A DNA stretch of 8,278 nt, taken from the NCBI GenBank assembly GCA_038259365.1, contig JBBSOW010000131.1:1-8278 (forward strand), read 5' to 3'. The DNA is from JBBSOW01 sp038259365 (lineage in GTDB: Bacteria; Actinomycetota; Actinomycetes; Propionibacteriales; Propionibacteriaceae). Below, one piece after another: positions 6,436 through 8,278 of this stretch (position 1 is the stretch's first letter; each line of letters begins with the position of its first letter). The notes below the pieces were generated by a model. The model did no database searches. It had not been told where the DNA came from and was given only the letters and a program-made list of their open reading frames with translations. A program made the position numbers and the translations under genes.

Positions 6436-7530
6436 CTATCCGCCCGCACCGGCCAGGGCATTAACCGCCTCGATTATCCGGTCGAGTTCAGCCTCCGCCA
6501 CGGTGGGTCCAATAGGTAGCGACAACACCTGCGCTGCCGCGTCCGCTGTGTTTGGCAGATCGATATCGGCACCGAATGGAGCCAGCTGATGGATCGGAAC
6601 CGGGTAATAGATTCCGGTCCCGATGTTGTATTCGGAACGCAGCGCCGACGCTAAGCCGTCCCGATCCTCAGGTATCCGAATAGTGTACTGATGAAACGCG
6701 TGTACGGCTCCCGAACGAACCGGCGGTACCACGACCCCGATCAGTTCGGCGCTGAGCCGAGAAGCGTTCTCCCGGCGCCGTACGTTCCAGCCCAACACCT
6801 TGGAGAGTTGTACGCGGCCGATGGCGGCGTGCAGGTCAGTCATGCGGGCATTGAAACCCACGAGTTCGTTACGGTACTGCTGCTCCATGCCCTGATTGCG
6901 CAGCAGCCGCATGGTGCGCGCGGTCAACTCGTCGGCGCAGGAGACCATGCCGCCCTCACCTGACGTCATGTTCTTGGTGGGATACAGCGAGAACATCGCG
7001 AAATCGCCCAGCGTGCCGACAGGGCGTCCGTTAAGGGATGCACCGTGCGCCTGCGCGGCGTCCTCGAAGAGCCTCAATCCGTGGGTGGTGGCGATGGCCT
7101 CAAAGGCGGGCATGTCGATGGGGTGACCGTACAGATGAACGGGCATGATCGCCTTCGTGCGCCCGGTAATGGCCTCCTCGGCCGAGCGGGGATCGAGGCA
7201 GAAGGTATCAGCTTCGATGTCGGCAAACACCGGGGTGGCGCCGGTGAGCGCCACAGCGTTGGCCGTGGCAGCGAACGTGAAGGAGGGCACAATGACCTCA
7301 TCGCCCGGCCCGATGCCAGCCGTCAAAAGACCGAGGTGCAGGCCGCTGGTTCCCGAATTGACCGCCACACAGGCCCTGTCCAACTCGAGCACCTGCGAGA
7401 ATTCGAGCTCAAACGCTTGAACCTCGGGGCCCTGCGCCAGCATCCCGGAGCGAATCACCCGCGTGACGGCCGCGATCTCATCCTCCCCGACGATCGGGCG
7501 GGCGGGCGGAATGAACTCAGGCGTAGTCAT
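6436..7530 (-). CDS. DegT/DnrJ/EryC1/StrS-family PLP-dependent sugar aminotransferase (WlbC/WbpE-like)
   Basis: 364 residues, a usual length. It would transfer an amino group, usually from glutamate, to a keto-sugar nucleotide. Visible motifs: NSGTSGLHLGL (59-69) for the PLP phosphate, PSFTFAATANAV (82-93), F-E-D157-A-A-Q160-A-H-G-A (Asp holds the pyridine nitrogen), S-L-Y-P-T-K186 with the internal-aldimine lysine, GEGGM (191-195), and G-x-N227-x-R-M near the partner subunit's site. The frame is open to 7749, but the upstream part belongs to an overlapping gene remnant; ATG at 7530 is chosen because GAAGGG (7538-7543) sits 7 bases upstream and ATGA overlaps the preceding TGA. Substrate by context: a UDP-3-keto-GlcNAc-uronic acid, as for WlbC/WbpE, supported by the acetyltransferase trace before it and the 2-epimerase in the facing operon. 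Other keto-sugars cannot be excluded. Confidence 0.88.
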   Translation of the reverse strand: MTTPEFIPPARPIVGEDEIAAVTRVIRSGMLAQGPEVQAFELEFSQVLELDRACVAVNSGTSGLHLGLLTAGIGPGDEVIVPSFTFAATANAVALTGATPVFADIEADTFCLDPRSAEEAITGRTKAIMPVHLYGHPIDMPAFEAIATTHGLRLFEDAAQAHGASLNGRPVGTLGDFAMFSLYPTKNMTSGEGGMVSCADELTARTMRLLRNQGMEQQYRNELVGFNARMTDLHAAIGRVQLSKVLGWNVRRRENASRLSAELIGVVVPPVRSGAVHAFHQYTIRIPEDRDGLASALRSEYNIGTGIYYPVPIHQLAPFGADIDLPNTADAAAQVLSLPIGPTVAEAELDRIIEAVNALAGAGG

Positions 7531-7694
7531 TGAGTTGCCCTTCGCTCTCCAGGTAACGCGCCAGTAACGGGGCAAGACATCACGGCGTCCGCTGCCACCG
7601 AGGAACCCCCTTCGCAGGTGACGCCCAGCCAAATACTGGCCGACCCGGCAATCTGGGCACTCCGGCCCATATCCGAACTCGGGCGAACAGCCAT
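7527..7694 (-). pseudogene. Internally deleted remnant of a WlbB/WbpD-type hexapeptide-repeat sugar N-acetyltransferase
   Basis: A 55-codon frame with its own GGAGGGAG ribosome site (minus strand, 7702-7709; 7-base spacing) and a stop that overlaps the aminotransferase start as ATGA. Residues 1-22 (MAVRPSSDMG, then RSAQIAGSASIW) look like the N-terminus of WlbB/WbpD acetyltransferases: an initial HPSA-like stretch, one left-handed beta-helix turn, and the Ile-Trp that usually ends it. Residues 23-46 do not continue the helix; LGVT followed by a CPVTG (41-45) looks like the C-terminal tail of such enzymes. Family members are near 190-200 residues, so most of the beta helix, including the catalytic His and acetyl-CoA site, would be missing. 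The tail after CPVTG (LPGERRATQ) also departs from expectation. The family match is from memory of the pattern, not a search. Alternative: a short leader-like gene whose translation couples to the aminotransferase. Confidence 0.55.
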
Positions 7695-7902
7695 CCGTGA
7701 TCTCCCTCCGCGCCCACCCCCGTCTATGGAGCCTATTTGCAGTAACCATCTCACGAACTCCAGATCGTTACGTCGCGATCTCGGGATTGGCCGTCAACCT
7801 GAGACAATTTCAGACGTTTTTTGGGCGTGTCATACGAAGATTTTCATACCGGGCAGCGAGCGAGTAGCGGGCATTTTGCTTAGGCCCTCCCCGCTGCGGT
7901 TC

Positions 7903-7931
7903 CTTATATTTCTTCGGGGTATTGACTTCAA
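7903..7931 (-). promoter_or_regulatory. Candidate promoter of the minus-strand remnant-aminotransferase-GT2 operon
   Basis: On the minus strand, TTGAAG (7926-7931) is separated by exactly 17 bases from TATAAG (7903-7908), matching four and five of six sigma-70-type consensus positions. Transcription would begin near 7896, leaving a leader of about 200 bases before 7694. AGCGGG/CCCGCT (7866-7871 and 7890-7895) could fold a stem near the leader's 5' end. No reading frame of note was found in the leader. Confidence 0.5.
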
Positions 7932-7950
7932 TGGACAAATCCGACATCAT
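7922..7950 (+). promoter_or_regulatory. Candidate promoter of the exported-protein gene, sharing its -35 region with the divergent promoter
   Basis: TTGACT (7922-7927; five of six consensus positions) lies 17 bases before CATCAT (7945-7950; four of six). The -35 box overlaps that of the divergent minus-strand promoter within the imperfect palindrome ATTGA-CT-TCAAT (7921-7932). The start of transcription would be near 7957, giving a leader of about 46 bases. The whole 7695-8002 spacer is lower in GC than its flanks (7801-7860 is 47% by hand count). Confidence 0.42.
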
Positions 7951-7983
7951 CAAGCCCATCGGTCGCCGGGGGGTGCCGATAAC

Positions 7984-7997
7984 AGTTCGGGGGAACT
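7984..7997 (+). promoter_or_regulatory. Small hairpin presenting the ribosome-binding purines of the exported-protein gene in its loop
   Basis: AGTTC (7984-7988) and GAACT (7993-7997) form a 5-bp stem around a GGGG loop. The G-rich run GGGGGA (7989-7994) is the only ribosome-site candidate for the ATG at 8003, 8 bases downstream. Folding could tune translation initiation; the stem is short, so the effect may be slight. Confidence 0.3.
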
Positions 7998-8002
7998 AAG
8001 TC

Positions 8003-8278
8003 ATGCGTGCACGAATTTTCGGGATAGGTTTGCTCACTGCCGCAATTCTGGCCTCGGGGTCGCTCAGCCCGGGGGTTCTTGGGCCGCTAGGTTCCATCGG
8101 CGCAGCCGTCCCCGCGTATGCGGATCCTGGGGATGATGGAGCCTCCACCGAGGATCATCAGCAGGGCGACCGGATGACGGTCACGCTAAGCGACATGGAG
8201 GAACTCGCCGCGGATGTCGAGTCGCGAACCGGTCGCTTCGCGGGCGAGCTTCCGGACGCCGAGCAATCAGCGCGAACC
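8003..8278 (+). CDS. N-terminal part of an exported protein of unknown function
   Basis: The frame runs off the window after 92 codons. Residues 1-40 form a Sec-type signal peptide: basic start MRAR, a hydrophobic core (IFGIGLLTAAILA, 5-17), a long small-residue c-region and an A38-Y39-A40 site before DPG. There is no lipobox cysteine and no twin arginine, so a secreted protein, possibly wall-bound by its missing C-terminus, is expected. The mature part seen (41-92) is acidic and polar (DPGDDGASTEDHQQGD, then MTVTLSDMEELAADVE), with a short amphipathic helix but no recognisable domain. A wall hydrolase or adhesin would fit a neighbour of glycan genes, but nothing visible proves either. It is divergent from the aminotransferase operon and shares its control region. 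Confidence 0.7.
   Translation, partial: MRARIFGIGLLTAAILASGSLSPGVLGPLGSIGAAVPAYADPGDDGASTEDHQQGDRMTVTLSDMEELAADVESRTGRFAGELPDAEQSART

Noticed and set aside
6430..6443. Tandem heptamer TATCCGC-TATCCGC at the aminotransferase stop
   Set aside because: Only two short copies; could be a slippage duplication, but it does not change the protein and is likely trivial.
7045..7533. 162-codon plus-strand frame opposite the aminotransferase
   Set aside because: Antisense shadow over the PLP-binding half of a convincing aminotransferase.
7531..7749. In-frame N-terminal extension of the aminotransferase
   Set aside because: It lacks aminotransferase character, overlaps the acetyltransferase remnant in another frame, and ATG 7530 has a spaced ribosome site and the family-typical N-terminus.
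7801..7830. T-run after CTGA...TCAG as a Rho-independent terminator
   Set aside because: The 4-bp stem is too weak and no gene ends nearby.
7741..7900. Further gene remnant in the minus-strand leader (a start reading MKIFV then stop)
   Set aside because: Only five codons before a stop, and no other frame resembles a known sugar enzyme.
7931..7999. 22-codon frame (MDKSDIIKPIGRRG...) just before the exported-protein start
   Set aside because: It has no ribosome site and would start upstream of the predicted transcription start.
7618..8136. 172-codon plus-strand frame across the divergent spacer
   Set aside because: It is antisense to the remnant, runs through both candidate promoters, overlaps the signal-peptide gene in the wrong frame, and has no domain-like or ribosome-site support.
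1..8278. CRISPR array, tRNA/rRNA genes, transposase or insertion-sequence ends
   Set aside because: No regularly spaced repeats, cloverleaf-like tails or transposase motifs were seen on either strand.

Overview
The window looks like part of a surface-glycan (cell-wall polysaccharide or lipoglycan) biosynthesis locus of a high-GC Gram-positive bacterium, most likely an actinobacterium. The coding sequence is mostly GC-rich with GC-biased third positions, genes are packed with 1-4 base stop/start overlaps, and strong purine-rich ribosome sites are present. I cannot name the species. A Propionibacteriaceae-like host would fit, since diamino-mannuronic acid sugars are reported from that group's wall polysaccharides, but that is inference.

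Layout. (1) 1-807, plus strand: the 3' part of a polytopic membrane protein resembling GT-C / GT87 glycosyltransferases, in visibly lower-GC DNA. (2) 808-954: a spacer with a perfect 8-bp inverted repeat framed by a direct repeat, probably the control region of the next operon. (3) 955-5201, plus strand: a tight four-gene operon of an FAD-dependent amine-oxidase-fold oxidoreductase, a cytoplasmic NodB-type deacetylase, a non-hydrolysing UDP-GlcNAc 2-epimerase-type enzyme and a DMT-like membrane protein. (4) 5202-5260: a convergent junction with a long imperfect hairpin. (5) 5261-7694, minus strand: read from the right, a 55-codon remnant of a WlbB/WbpD-type sugar N-acetyltransferase, a DegT-family PLP sugar aminotransferase overlapping it by ATGA, and a membrane-anchored GT2 glycosyltransferase. 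(6) 7695-8002: a divergent promoter region with back-to-back -35 boxes sharing a palindrome. (7) 8003-8278, plus strand: the first 92 codons of an exported protein of unknown function.

How the genes fit together. The aminotransferase and the 2-epimerase are the kinds of enzyme used (WlbC/WbpE and WlbD/WbpI) to make UDP-2,3-diamino-2,3-dideoxy-mannuronic acid derivatives. The acetyltransferase remnant sits directly before the aminotransferase, as wlbB precedes wlbC in the Bordetella wlb cluster. The WlbA/WbpB oxidase and the UDP-GlcNAc 6-dehydrogenase are not in the window. The GT2 and GT-C enzymes would move sugars, possibly via polyprenyl phosphate. The DMT-like protein could move a lipid-linked sugar across the membrane, and the deacetylase and oxidoreductase would modify an intermediate on the cytoplasmic side. 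These pathway links are inferred; the family assignments rest on visible motifs.

The points most worth a second look are the collapsed acetyltransferase with intact start, ribosome site and coupling to the aminotransferase; the oxidoreductase-deacetylase-epimerase-transporter operon, whose combined chemistry I do not recognise as a characterised pathway; and the two repeat-rich control regions.
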